Shown piece by piece: positions 26,917 to 36,396 of a DNA stretch of 64,000 nucleotides. The DNA is from DATIXJ01 sp963714795 (GTDB taxonomy: Bacteria; Bacteroidota; Ignavibacteria; UBA10030; SZUA-254): NCBI GenBank assembly GCA_963714795.1, contig CAVQPS010000008.1, positions 186,001 through 250,000 of the forward strand, in the 5' to 3' direction. The notes beneath the pieces are model-generated. The model was not told the DNA's origin and did no database searches. It was given only the letters and a program-made list of their open reading frames with translations. The position numbers were made by a program, and so were the translations under genes. Position 1 is the first letter of the stretch; each line of letters starts with the position of its first letter.

Positions 26917-28236
26917 ATGAAGAAAGTTTTGTTATACGCAATCATCGGTATAGTTCTGATTGCTACCGGTGGATATTTCCTCCTTTTAGGCTCGAGTTCG
27001 AAAGATCCGAAGTTCAGGCTTGATAAAGTAAGCCGGGGCAATGTGGTGGTCACGGTCCGGTCGACCGGCACGGTGAATCCTCCTCTGACGATAACGGTCG
27101 GGAGTCAGGTCTCCGGAATAATTTCGAAACTCTTTGTCGACTTCAATAGCGTCGTGAAAAAAGGAGAGGTTATTGCAGTCATTGATTCGACATTTCTGTA
27201 TGCGGCAGTGCAGCAGGCGGAAGCCAACGTCGAACACGTACAGGCAGATTTAAACCAGGCAGATCGCACGCTGGTACGTGAAAAAGATCTCTTCAGTAAA
27301 TCACTCGTTTCGCAATCGGATCTTGATGCGGCAACTGCAACGTATGAAGGGGATGTCGCTCAACTCAAACAGACAAAAGCGGCATTGTATCAGGCACGTG
27401 TTAATCTTCAATATGCAATCATCCGCGCACCGAGCGACGGTGTGATCATCGATCGTGCCGTCGAAGTCGGACAAACCGTCGTGTCGAATTTACAGGCATC
27501 GACACTCTTCACGCTTGCCACCGACTTAAAACATATGCAAGTGGAAGCAAGTGTGGATGAAGCGGATATCGGTCAGATAAAAGACAATCAACCGGTGACA
27601 TTTACTGTTGATGCGTACCCGGATCAAACATTTAACGGCATTGTGACACAGGTGAGACTTAACCCGATCATTTCACAAAATGTCGTGACGTATACCGTTA
27701 TCATTTCTGTGGATAATCTCGATATGAAACTTCGCCCGGGAATGACGGCAACAGCTTCGATTCTTGTAGATCGCCGGGATAACGTGCTTCGCGTTCCGAC
27801 GCTCGCGATTCGGTTCCAACCCACACCGGATCTTATCGATAACAGCGTTGCCGGAGATGTCAAAACAAATGGTGCACAACGAAATAGTACGACGCCGGAC
27901 CAGCAATCCGCTTCAGCTTCCGACGCGAAAGCTAAATGGCATCATCCGGATAGTGCCGGTGCCGATAAACAATATGCCAAATCTGCTGATGATCAGCATC
28001 CTGCAATGCGAATGGGACGAATATGGGTCATGAGTTCGAACCAAACGCTTCGGCCGGTTCCTGTGAAAATCGGATTGAATGATAATCGCTATGTCGAGAT
28101 CAACACTGATTCCTTGAAAGAAGGCGACGACATCGTTGTCGGAGTCACTGCTGCGGAACTTGCGGCGTCGGGCAATAATCAAACGAATCCGTTCCAGCAA
28201 CGTGGGCCCAGCGGTGGTCCGCGAAGAGGAATGTAA
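26917..28236 (+). CDS. MacA-like periplasmic adaptor of an ABC efflux system
   Basis: The 439-residue protein has an N-terminal anchor (LYAIIGIVLIATGGYFLLLG), a split lipoyl domain (VGSQVSGIISKLFVDFNSVVKKG and YAIIRAPSDGVIIDRAVEVG), a coiled-coil hairpin between them and a beta-barrel region (LRPGMTATASILVDRRDN). A His/Gln/Ser-rich low-complexity insert lies around 315-375, and the C-terminus is Gly/Pro-rich. It lies directly before a MacB-like permease. A GTATATT motif at 26868-26874 is a possible -10 element. Confidence 0.9.
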   Translation: MKKVLLYAIIGIVLIATGGYFLLLGSSSKDPKFRLDKVSRGNVVVTVRSTGTVNPPLTITVGSQVSGIISKLFVDFNSVVKKGEVIAVIDSTFLYAAVQQAEANVEHVQADLNQADRTLVREKDLFSKSLVSQSDLDAATATYEGDVAQLKQTKAALYQARVNLQYAIIRAPSDGVIIDRAVEVGQTVVSNLQASTLFTLATDLKHMQVEASVDEADIGQIKDNQPVTFTVDAYPDQTFNGIVTQVRLNPIISQNVVTYTVIISVDNLDMKLRPGMTATASILVDRRDNVLRVPTLAIRFQPTPDLIDNSVAGDVKTNGAQRNSTTPDQQSASASDAKAKWHHPDSAGADKQYAKSADDQHPAMRMGRIWVMSSNQTLRPVPVKIGLNDNRYVEINTDSLKEGDDIVVGVTAAELAASGNNQTNPFQQRGPSGGPRRGM

Positions 28237-28272
28237 TATAAACGAGTTTTTTATTTGACATTGGATTTTTCT

Positions 28273-29496
28273 ATGATGCGGTTTTTTGAAATATTGCGTA
28301 TTGCGTTCGATGCGTTGTTGCGGAACAAAATGCGTTCACTCCTGACCATGTTGGGAATCATTATCGGTGTTGGCGCCGTCATTGCCATGGTTGCTATCGG
28401 TCAAGGTGCACAGGTGCAGGTCAATGCCCAGATCAGCAGTCTCGGTACGAATGTGTTGCTGATTTTTCCGGGATCAATCAACACGGGATCAGTCAGGACT
28501 GGGGCGCAGACTGGAACGACCTTGACGGAAGAAGATGGCGCGGCAATCAAAGAACAATGCCCTGCTGTTGCTTATCTCAGTCCTCTTCTGCGGGCAGGTG
28601 CGCAGATAGTATATGGTGAAAATAACTGGGGAACGTCTTTGCAAGGTGGAACACCCGACTATTTTTCCATTCGCGATTGGCGTATTGACCAGGGTGATTT
28701 CTTTTCCGATGCCGACGTACGTGGTGCAACAAAAGTATGTTTGCTCGGTCAGACTGTTGTTCAGCAGTTGTTTTCCTCTGAAGATCCTGTGGGAAAGACC
28801 ATTCGTATCCGGAGCATACCCTTCAGAGTTGTCGGAACACTGAAGCCCAAAGGGCAAAATATGATGGGACAGGATCAAGATGATCTTATTATTATTCCCT
28901 ATACGACGCTGCAAAAAAGGTTGATGGGAAATAATATTCGTTCATGGGGTTTTACCGCTTCGGCAAAATCACAGGGACAAATTCTCGAAGCACAGCAACA
29001 AATTACCGATTTGTTGCGAGCCAGACATAAACTTGGTCCAAGCGACGATAATGATTTCACCATTCGAAATCAAACGGAAATTGCTGAAGCCTCCGAATCG
29101 ACATCAAAAGTGATGACAGCACTGTTGGCAAGTATTGCCTCCGTATCTCTGATTGTCGGCGGTATCGGAATCATGAATATCATGCTGGTATCAGTTACAG
29201 AGAGGACGCGCGAGATTGGTGTGCGTATGTCCATCGGCGCCAGGAAATATGATATCCTCACTCAGTTTTTAATGGAAGCCATTGTGTTGAGTTTGCTCGG
29301 CGGACTTGTCGGTATCCTGTTGGGCGTTACCGGTTCGACCCTTGTTTCCAAAATCGCCGGCTGGCCTACCTTTGTCACATCCGGCTCAATTTTTCTTTCT
29401 GTTTTCTTTTCCATGCTTGTCGGCGTATTTTTCGGTTATTATCCCGCACGGAAAGCTTCGCTTCTTTCACCGATGGAAGCGCTTCGGTACGAATAA
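28273..29496 (+). CDS. MacB-like ABC transporter permease (FtsX/MacB_PCD domains)
   Basis: The protein of about 407 residues has one N-terminal helix, a MacB periplasmic core domain (about 45-240) and the FtsX permease domain with three helices (about 285-400), including the signature VSVTERTREIGVRMSIGAR. The ATPase domain found at the N-terminus of classical MacB is absent, and no separate ATPase gene lies beside it, so the energy subunit must be encoded elsewhere. The start is ATG 28273 or 28276. Confidence 0.9.
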   Translation: MMRFFEILRIAFDALLRNKMRSLLTMLGIIIGVGAVIAMVAIGQGAQVQVNAQISSLGTNVLLIFPGSINTGSVRTGAQTGTTLTEEDGAAIKEQCPAVAYLSPLLRAGAQIVYGENNWGTSLQGGTPDYFSIRDWRIDQGDFFSDADVRGATKVCLLGQTVVQQLFSSEDPVGKTIRIRSIPFRVVGTLKPKGQNMMGQDQDDLIIIPYTTLQKRLMGNNIRSWGFTASAKSQGQILEAQQQITDLLRARHKLGPSDDNDFTIRNQTEIAEASESTSKVMTALLASIASVSLIVGGIGIMNIMLVSVTERTREIGVRMSIGARKYDILTQFLMEAIVLSLLGGLVGILLGVTGSTLVSKIAGWPTFVTSGSIFLSVFFSMLVGVFFGYYPARKASLLSPMEALRYE

Positions 29497-29622
29497 TTTT
29501 CCGAATGATGAAATGACCGGTCGAAAGAATATAATTTTTTTAAACCATTCTGAAAATTCTGTGTCAGATCGATATACGAATCAGATGTCATTATATCACA
29601 ATTTTTTGAAAGGATAAAAATC

Positions 29623-30012
29623 ATGATGGGACGAATCCGGTTGCATACTGTCGCGATGGTCGTTATGGTCGGGCTGATGATATCGTTGTCTTCTGTTGTT
29701 GCCAATGCGCAACGTGTCCAGCAAACGCCGCAAAACCGTGCACAACATCTCAAAGAATCCTTGTCGCTCACCGATGAGCAAACTGCACAGGTTCAAACGA
29801 TTTATGAAAATTCACAAAAAGAAATGTCGGCGGTTTCCGACAGCCTGAAAGGAAACGGCAAATCGATGAGACAGGCACGTCGTGACATTATGGGCAAAGC
29901 CGATAAGCAGATCGAACAAATTCTTACCGATGACCAAAAAACAAAATTTGCAGAACTGAAAAAAACCAGAACTGAATCCCAACCGCGAAATCATGAGAAG
30001 AATACCCAATAG
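29623..30012 (+). CDS. Spy/CpxP-like periplasmic protein
   Basis: The 129-residue protein has a signal peptide (VVMVGLMISLSSVVANAQ) and a helical domain. It contains an LTDEQTAQVQTIYE segment and a second one, LTDDQKTKFAELKK, both recalling the LTxxQ repeats of Spy/CpxP chaperones. It likely acts in envelope protein quality control. It follows the MacAB-like genes and ends before a strong terminator, so it may belong to the same transcript. Confidence 0.7.
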   Translation: MMGRIRLHTVAMVVMVGLMISLSSVVANAQRVQQTPQNRAQHLKESLSLTDEQTAQVQTIYENSQKEMSAVSDSLKGNGKSMRQARRDIMGKADKQIEQILTDDQKTKFAELKKTRTESQPRNHEKNTQ

Positions 30013-30090
30013 GTAATTACCGAATGTCATGCTTTGTCGGATGAGAAATTTCCGGCGAAGCGCTGCAGTTGTTCTGTTTTTGAATAATCG

Positions 30091-30122
30091 AAAGATTTCC
30101 ATAGATTGTGGAAATCTTTTTT
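30091..30122 (+). terminator. Intrinsic terminator before uvrB
   Basis: An 11-bp perfect stem (AAAGATTTCCA 30091-30101 with TGGAAATCTTT 30109-30119), a seven-base loop and a run of T form a canonical rho-independent terminator for the upstream genes. Confidence 0.9.
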
Positions 30123-30147
30123 ATTTCACACCAACAATTTTGAGAAT

Positions 30148-32163
30148 ATGGCGTTTCGACTTGTCTCCGATTTTCAGCCGAGCGGCGATCAGCCGCAGGC
30201 AATTGATGAACTTTCGGAAGGAATACGGCGCGGTGACCGGTACCAAACACTTCTCGGCGTAACCGGCAGCGGTAAAACGTTTACCATTTCGAATGTCATC
30301 CAGCGATTCGACACGCCGGTGCTGATCATGTCGCACAACAAAACGCTGGCAGCACAATTGTTCGGTGAATTCAAACAATTCTTTCCGCACGACCGCGTGG
30401 AATTTTTTATTTCCTATTACGATTATTATCAGCCGGAAGCGTATGTGCCGGTGAGCGATACGTATATCGCCAAAGATGCGTCGATAAACGATGAAATTGA
30501 TCGCTTACGATTACGCGCAACCAGCGCGTTGCTGAGCGGCGATCGGAATGTTATCGTGGTAGCTTCGGTGAGCTGCATTTACGGTATCGGCGCGCCGGAC
30601 GAATGGCTGAAACAGATGGTGAATGTCCGTAAAGGCCAACGGATTGAGCGGAACAAACTTCTCCGCGCACTTCTCGACATCCATTATGTGCGCAACGATT
30701 TTGACTTTACGCGCGGAACGTTCCGTGTCCGCGGCGATGTCGTGGAAATTATTCCGGCGTATGAAATTGAGCAGGGGCTTCGCATCCAGTTTTTCGGCGA
30801 TGAAATTGAAAAACTTGCAACGATTCATCCGCTTTCTGGGCAAGTGATTCAGGAAATCGACGCGGATATTATTTATCCTGCGAAACATTTCGTGACTTCT
30901 GCACCGACCCTCGAGCGGGCAATGTCCGGTATCGAAGCAGAACTTGAAGAACGCCTCGATTATCTCCGGAAAATCGGAAAACTGCTCGAGGCACAGCGGC
31001 TGGAACAGCGTACGCGGTTCGATCTGGAAATGATGCGGGAAGTCGGCTATTGCCCCGGTATCGAAAATTATTCGCGCCACATTGCCGCCCGCCCGCCCGG
31101 TTCCCGTCCGTACTGTTTGTTCGATTATTTTCCGAAAGATTTTCTTCTCGTGATCGACGAATCGCACGTTTCCGTTCCGCAGATCGGCGGCATGTGGCAT
31201 GGCGACCGGTCGCGAAAAATGACGCTGGTCGAACATGGCTTCCGTCTTCCGTCCGCACTCGATAATCGTCCGCTTACGTTTGAAGAATGGGAAACGATGG
31301 TAAACAAAGTCATCTTCGTGAGTGCAACACCGGGACCGTATGAATTGGAAAAATGCAAGGGCGTCGTTGTGGAACAGATAATCCGACCGACCGGTCTTAT
31401 CGATCCGGAAGTCGATATTCGTCCTGTCAAAAATCAAATTGACGATCTTATTGCCGAAATTCGAACACGGACGGTAAGAAAAGAACGTACTCTTGTTACC
31501 ACGTTGACGAAAAGGATGGCGGAAGACCTTACCAAGTATCTGAGCGATATCAATATTAAAGTGCGCTATATTCATTCTGAAATCGATGCGCTGGAGCGCG
31601 TGGAAATTTTACGCGATTTGCGGATGGGTGAGTTCGACGTGCTGGTCGGGGTCAATCTTCTGCGTGAAGGATTGGATCTTCCGGAAGTTTCACTCGTTGC
31701 AATTCTTGATGCGGATAAAGAAGGATTTTTGCGTTCGGACCGTTCGCTGATTCAAACGGCAGGGCGAACGGCGCGTAATCTCAACGGCAGGGTCATTATG
31801 TATGCCGATACAGTGACCGGTTCCATGAAGCGCATGCTGGACGAAACGAACCGTCGGCGTCAAAAACAAACCGAATACAACCGGGTCCACAACATCACGC
31901 CGAAAACAATTTACAAATCGACGGAAGAAATTCTTGCCAGCACCACCGTTGCCGATGTGAAATCGTCCCGCGACGCCCGACGTGAAAAAGAAAAACCGCC
32001 GATGATTGCCGAATCGATCGTGAAATATATGACGAGTAATCAACGTCAGGATCTGCTCGAGGAACTGAAACTGGAGATGCGCAACGCCGCAAAAGATCTG
32101 GAGTTTGAACGCGCGGCAGAGCTCCGTGATGAAATTTCACGGCTGGAGAAAATGATCAAATAG
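30148..32163 (+). CDS. uvrB: UvrABC system protein B, nucleotide excision repair
   Basis: The 671-residue protein has Walker A GVTGSGKT (G37-T44), the beta-hairpin region YYDYYQPEAYVP that clamps DNA, helicase motifs (LVIDESHVSVPQIGGM; VSATPGPYE; LREGLDLPEVSLVAILDADKEGFLRS) and a C-terminal UVR motif (LEFERAAELRDEISRLE) that binds UvrC. It verifies damage loaded by UvrA. The ATG at 30148 matches the family N-terminus (MAFRLVSDFQPSGDQP); an upstream ATG at 30106 falls in the terminator tail. Confidence 0.97.
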   Translation: MAFRLVSDFQPSGDQPQAIDELSEGIRRGDRYQTLLGVTGSGKTFTISNVIQRFDTPVLIMSHNKTLAAQLFGEFKQFFPHDRVEFFISYYDYYQPEAYVPVSDTYIAKDASINDEIDRLRLRATSALLSGDRNVIVVASVSCIYGIGAPDEWLKQMVNVRKGQRIERNKLLRALLDIHYVRNDFDFTRGTFRVRGDVVEIIPAYEIEQGLRIQFFGDEIEKLATIHPLSGQVIQEIDADIIYPAKHFVTSAPTLERAMSGIEAELEERLDYLRKIGKLLEAQRLEQRTRFDLEMMREVGYCPGIENYSRHIAARPPGSRPYCLFDYFPKDFLLVIDESHVSVPQIGGMWHGDRSRKMTLVEHGFRLPSALDNRPLTFEEWETMVNKVIFVSATPGPYELEKCKGVVVEQIIRPTGLIDPEVDIRPVKNQIDDLIAEIRTRTVRKERTLVTTLTKRMAEDLTKYLSDINIKVRYIHSEIDALERVEILRDLRMGEFDVLVGVNLLREGLDLPEVSLVAILDADKEGFLRSDRSLIQTAGRTARNLNGRVIMYADTVTGSMKRMLDETNRRRQKQTEYNRVHNITPKTIYKSTEEILASTTVADVKSSRDARREKEKPPMIAESIVKYMTSNQRQDLLEELKLEMRNAAKDLEFERAAELRDEISRLEKMIK

Positions 32164-32185
32164 CATTTATTCCGGGAGGAATTCG

Positions 32186-32909
32186 ATGGACGCAAAATCT
32201 CTTGTTCGTGTATTTCAAAATATTGCTATTCCTGTTCGCGATTTTGTGTACCCGCCCGTTTGTTTCATCTGCGACCGGTATCTGAACAAATCCGAAGAGT
32301 ACATCTGTGATCTCCTGCTGGAAACAATTTTCACCGATCGATTCATCACACCCGACGTGGAAAGAGATTTCCGAAAAATTGATTTTGGAAGGAAGCATTG
32401 AATCTCTCCTGTCGTGTTTCTTATTTGAGAAAGAAGGAACGTTGCAGAATGCTATTCACCTGTTGAAGTATGAAGGAATGAGAACGCTCGGCGTCAAACT
32501 CGGGCGTGAAATCGGATTCCGAATGCTGGTGAATCCGAAATTTCAAAATGCTGATGGGCTCATTCCGATTCCTCTCCATGTCCTCAAACGCCGCGAACGC
32601 GGTTACAATCAATCCGAATATATTTGTAAAGGAATTGCTGCGGTGACCGGTATTCCTGTTGCGTCGACATTCATCGTCAGACAAAAATATACCGAATCGC
32701 AAACGCAATTGAATATCGATGAACGAAGAGCAAATGTCGGAGACGCATTTCACATTGATGCAAAATGCGATGCTCACATCAACGGAAAGCGATTTATTTT
32801 GGTCGATGACGTCATAACGACCGGCTCGACGATTACCGCTTGTGCGAATATACTACTACAGCATGAAGCATCGTCTGTTCTTGCCGCGTCGGTTGCTCTA
32901 GCCGAATAG
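32186..32909 (+). pseudogene. ComF family phosphoribosyltransferase-like protein, one-base frame change
   Basis: The first frame encodes a zinc-ribbon-like start (VYPPVCFICDRYLN) and stops at 32401. The second frame carries the rest: EKEGTLQNAIHLLKYEG, DGLIPIPLHVLKRRERGYNQSE and the PRPP motif RFILVDDVITTGSTITAC. Removing one A from the AAAAA run near 32373-32378 restores a normal protein of about 240 residues. ComF proteins are needed for DNA uptake in some bacteria, and the biochemical role is unsettled. A homopolymer indel makes a sequencing error likely. Confidence 0.85.
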
Positions 32910-33135
32910 GTGGTGTCTCAATTTCATTTTATGATTTTCTTTTTCCATCGATTCCGTCACCATGAGCGATCATGAGCGAAGCCGAATGACGAAGGGTGTT
33001 CAAGATTACATTGAGTCACCACCGCCGAATAAGTTGATTTTCGTCTCATTTCTTGGTACATTTCAATTGTGAGAAATCATTTTACCAAAGCAAATCAATT
33101 ATTGAACATATAATCATAGAATTTGGAGGGTTATT

Positions 33136-34146
33136 ATGGCGGTTAAGGTAGGAATTAACGGATTCGGTCGTATCGGTCGGAATGTGTTTCGTGCAGGATT
33201 CGGATCGAAAGAATATGAAGTTGTGGCTGTCAATGACATTACCGATGCAAAAACGCTCGGGCATCTTTTGAAATATGATTCCGTGATCGGGAATTTTTCG
33301 GCAACGGTGGAAGTAAAAGATTCGACGATTATCGTCAACGGTAAGCCGTTCAAAGTGCTGTCGGAAAAAGACCATACGAAACTTCCCTGGAAAGATCTCG
33401 GCGTTGAACTTGTCATTGAATCGACCGGTTTGAAACATTTTACCGACGGTGATGCGGCAAAACAGCATATCATCAATGGCGCAAAAAAAGTTATCATCAG
33501 CGCACCGGCAAAAACTCCCGATGTGACGATCGCAATGGGTGTCAACGATTCGATTTATGATCCGATAAAACACAATGTCATTTCGAATGCTTCCTGCACG
33601 ACAAACTGTCTCGCGCCGGTGGCGAAAATTTTATTGAAACATTTCGGAATTAAAAAAGGATTGATGACCACCATTCATTCCTACACCAACGATCAGAAAC
33701 TGCTTGATCTGCCTCATTCCGATTTGCGCCGCGCGCGGGCTGCAGCATTGAATATGATTCCGACATCGACCGGTGCGGCGAAAGCGATCGGTTTGGTGAT
33801 ACCGGAATTGAAAGGCAAAATGGACGGCATTTCCGTTCGTGTCCCAACCCCGAACGTTTCGCTCGTCGATCTTGTTATCGATGCGGAAAAACCGGCAACA
33901 AAGGAAGCGGTGAATGCGGCATTTAAAGAAGCGGCAAACGGCGAGATGAAACAGATTCTTGAATACACGGAACTGCCTCTTGTCTCGATCGATTTCCGGG
34001 GCAACCCGCATTCGGCTATTTTCGATGCCGGACTCACCTACGCCATCGATAATATGATTAAAGTCGGTGCTTGGTACGATAATGAATGGGGATATTCGTG
34101 CCGCGTCGTTGATCTTGCAAAAAAGATCATCTCCATGATGAAATAA
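33136..34146 (+). CDS. gap: Type I glyceraldehyde-3-phosphate dehydrogenase
   Basis: The 336-residue protein has the NAD-binding start (VGINGFGRIGRNVFR), the catalytic Cys154 in SNASCTTNC and the conserved end (WYDNEWGYSCRVVDL). It interconverts glyceraldehyde 3-phosphate and 1,3-bisphosphoglycerate. GGAGG stands just before the ATG. pgk follows on the same strand after an intrinsic terminator. The 226 bases upstream of gap hold no gene. Confidence 0.97.
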   Translation: MAVKVGINGFGRIGRNVFRAGFGSKEYEVVAVNDITDAKTLGHLLKYDSVIGNFSATVEVKDSTIIVNGKPFKVLSEKDHTKLPWKDLGVELVIESTGLKHFTDGDAAKQHIINGAKKVIISAPAKTPDVTIAMGVNDSIYDPIKHNVISNASCTTNCLAPVAKILLKHFGIKKGLMTTIHSYTNDQKLLDLPHSDLRRARAAALNMIPTSTGAAKAIGLVIPELKGKMDGISVRVPTPNVSLVDLVIDAEKPATKEAVNAAFKEAANGEMKQILEYTELPLVSIDFRGNPHSAIFDAGLTYAIDNMIKVGAWYDNEWGYSCRVVDLAKKIISMMK

Positions 34147-34165
34147 GAACCGCAATGGTTTCCCG

Positions 34166-34201
34166 GGCTAACGATGATTCGATGTCGTTAGCCTTTTTTT
34201 T
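34166..34201 (+). terminator. Intrinsic terminator between gap and pgk
   Basis: A 9-bp perfect stem (GGCTAACGA 34166-34174 with TCGTTAGCC 34185-34193) is followed by eight T. It would reduce or stop read-through from gap into pgk, so pgk may have its own promoter or depend on partial read-through. Confidence 0.9.
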
Positions 34202-34230
34202 ATTTTTTGGATCAAGAAAGGAATGTGACA

Positions 34231-35424
34231 ATGAATAAATTAACAATTGATGATGTTCAGCTAAAAGGAAAACGGGTTTTGGTGCGTGTGGATTTCAATG
34301 TGCCGATGGAAAAGCAGAAAGTAACCGATGATACGAGAATTGTCGAATCACTTCCGACGATCAAAAAAATTCTCAACGACGGCGGCAAAGCGATTTTGAT
34401 GAGTCATCTTGGACGTCCCAAAGGAAAACGAAATATGGAATTTACCCTCCAGCCGGTTGCCGAACGATTATCGGTGCTGATCGGGAAGAATGTTCAGTTT
34501 ACTGCCGATTGTGTCGGTGAAGAAGCTCAAAATCGTGTGCATCATCTTGCCAACGGCGATTGTCTGTTGCTGGAGAATTTACGTTTCCATCCCGAGGAAG
34601 AAGCGAACGATGCGGCATTTTCGCAACAACTTGCTTCGCTCGGCGATCTGTATGTGAATGATGCATTCGGAAGCGCTCATCGCGCGCACGCATCGACCGA
34701 AGGCATCACACATTTTCTCAAACCCGCCGTTGCGGGATATTTGATGCAGAAGGAGCTGAATTATCTCGGACGTGCGGTTGGCAATCCGGTTCGGCCGTAT
34801 GCTGCAATTCTTGGTGGCGCAAAAATTTCCGGGAAAATCGAAGTCATCCAAAACCTCATGAATATCGTCGACATCCTTATCGTCGGCGGCGGAATGATGT
34901 TTACGTTTTTCAAAGCGCAGGGACTGGAAATCGGCAATTCACTGCTCGAAGCCGATAAGGTCGATCTTGCTGCCAAAATTTTGGCAGACGCGAAGAAGCG
35001 CGGCATCAGGTTGCTGCTTCCGGTTGATACCGTTATCGCTGATCGTTTTGATAATAACGCGGCACGAAAAGTTGTTCCCGTGACGCAAATCCCGACAGGC
35101 TGGCAGGGTCTTGATATTGGTCCTGATTCTATTAAATTATTTACAGACGCGCTTCGCCCGGCAAAAACAATCGTTTGGAACGGTCCTCTGGGCGTGTTCG
35201 AAATGGACAATTTTGCAGCCGGGACGATGGCAATAGCAAAAACGCTTGCTGATCTGACGAAACTCGGGGCAACGACGATTGTGGGCGGCGGCGATTCGGC
35301 TGCGGCAATCGCAAAAGCCGGACTGGAAAAATCCGTTTCGCATGTTTCTACGGGCGGCGGCGCATCGTTGGAATTTCTTGAGGGGAAAGTTCTTCCCGGC
35401 GTTGCAGCGCTGACGGATAAATGA
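34231..35424 (+). CDS. pgk: Phosphoglycerate kinase
   Basis: The 397-residue protein has the N-domain motifs VLVRVDFNVPM and LMSHLGRPKG, VNDAFGSAHRAHAST in the middle and the ATP-binding GGGDSAAAI and STGGGASLEFLEGK at the end. It transfers phosphate between 1,3-bisphosphoglycerate and ADP. The ATG at 34231 follows AAAGGAA. It lies next to gap, as in many bacteria; tpiA is 20 kb away. Confidence 0.97.
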   Translation: MNKLTIDDVQLKGKRVLVRVDFNVPMEKQKVTDDTRIVESLPTIKKILNDGGKAILMSHLGRPKGKRNMEFTLQPVAERLSVLIGKNVQFTADCVGEEAQNRVHHLANGDCLLLENLRFHPEEEANDAAFSQQLASLGDLYVNDAFGSAHRAHASTEGITHFLKPAVAGYLMQKELNYLGRAVGNPVRPYAAILGGAKISGKIEVIQNLMNIVDILIVGGGMMFTFFKAQGLEIGNSLLEADKVDLAAKILADAKKRGIRLLLPVDTVIADRFDNNAARKVVPVTQIPTGWQGLDIGPDSIKLFTDALRPAKTIVWNGPLGVFEMDNFAAGTMAIAKTLADLTKLGATTIVGGGDSAAAIAKAGLEKSVSHVSTGGGASLEFLEGKVLPGVAALTDK

Positions 35425-35476
35425 AACGAATCACTATCAATTTTCGTTTACTATAGTAACGCACACCAAATAGGTT

Positions 35477-36379
35477 ATGGCATATTATCGTTATTCAAAT
35501 TCAAGTTATTACCGTCCCTCGCCGTTCGGAGGATTCAAGTTTTTTCCTCCGGTCATCAAGGCATTGCTGATCAGTAATACGGCAATTTTCCTGTTTACCG
35601 GATTCTTCGGACTGTTTCGATTTCACGGAAATTCATTCGGCGATATTATCACTGCTGTTCTTCCTCTCTACCCGCTGAGCGAAGGTTTCAAGGTTTGGCA
35701 GCTCTTCACGTACATGTTCCTGCATGCAGGATTTATGCATCTTCTGTTCAACATGTTCGCGTTGTGGATGTTCGGCATGGAACTGGAGAATACGTGGGGA
35801 TCGAAAAAGTTTTTCACGTATTACATGATTTGCGGTATCGGTGCGGGGTTGTCGACACTGATTATCGGTCCGCTGTTCGGTCCGGCCGGTCCGACGGTCG
35901 GCGCATCCGGAGCGATCTACGGTGTTCTGATCGCGTTCGGAATGATGTTTCCCGATCGCCCGATCTTTGTTTATTTCCTTCTTCCGATCCGGGCACGTTA
36001 CTTCGTCTTGATTTACATCGGATTGGAATTATACGCCGGCATTACCGGGACCACCGACGGCATCGCACACTTTGCGCATCTCGGCGGTGCGGCGGTTGGG
36101 CTGGTCTATATGCTCATCGATCAACGGAGAATTCCGTTTCAGAATTTCTTTGAGAAAACTCGAAATCGGTTTGCCACTGCTGAACCGGTGGGACGGTATT
36201 CTCCGAATGAAAAAGTCCATGTGAGCGATGCGAAATATTTCGATGTGCATGATGATGAAGATCGTGTCAGCCAGGAACGCATCGATGAAATTCTGGATAA
36301 GATCAGTCAAAACGGTTACCAGAGTCTGACCGAACAGGAAAAGAAGATTCTTTTTGAAGCAAGTAAAAAACTAAATTGA
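35477..36379 (+). CDS. Rhomboid family intramembrane serine protease
   Basis: The 300-residue protein has six membrane helices in the first 220 residues. The catalytic Ser144 lies in GASGAIYG and the likely His201 in HFAHLGGA, with the loop-1 motif LHAGFMHLLFNMFALWMFG. A cytoplasmic tail of about 75 residues contains a SHOCT-like short helix (ERIDEILDKISQNGYQSLTEQEKKIL), common in rhomboids of this group. It cleaves membrane-protein segments; substrates are unknown. Confidence 0.93.
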   Translation: MAYYRYSNSSYYRPSPFGGFKFFPPVIKALLISNTAIFLFTGFFGLFRFHGNSFGDIITAVLPLYPLSEGFKVWQLFTYMFLHAGFMHLLFNMFALWMFGMELENTWGSKKFFTYYMICGIGAGLSTLIIGPLFGPAGPTVGASGAIYGVLIAFGMMFPDRPIFVYFLLPIRARYFVLIYIGLELYAGITGTTDGIAHFAHLGGAAVGLVYMLIDQRRIPFQNFFEKTRNRFATAEPVGRYSPNEKVHVSDAKYFDVHDDEDRVSQERIDEILDKISQNGYQSLTEQEKKILFEASKKLN

Positions 36380-36396
36380 TTTCCGATTGAAAAAAT

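Noticed and set aside
30511..31575. Long open frame (354 codons) on the - strand
   Set aside because: It lies wholly inside uvrB in antisense, and its translation has no family features; it follows from the codon bias of uvrB.
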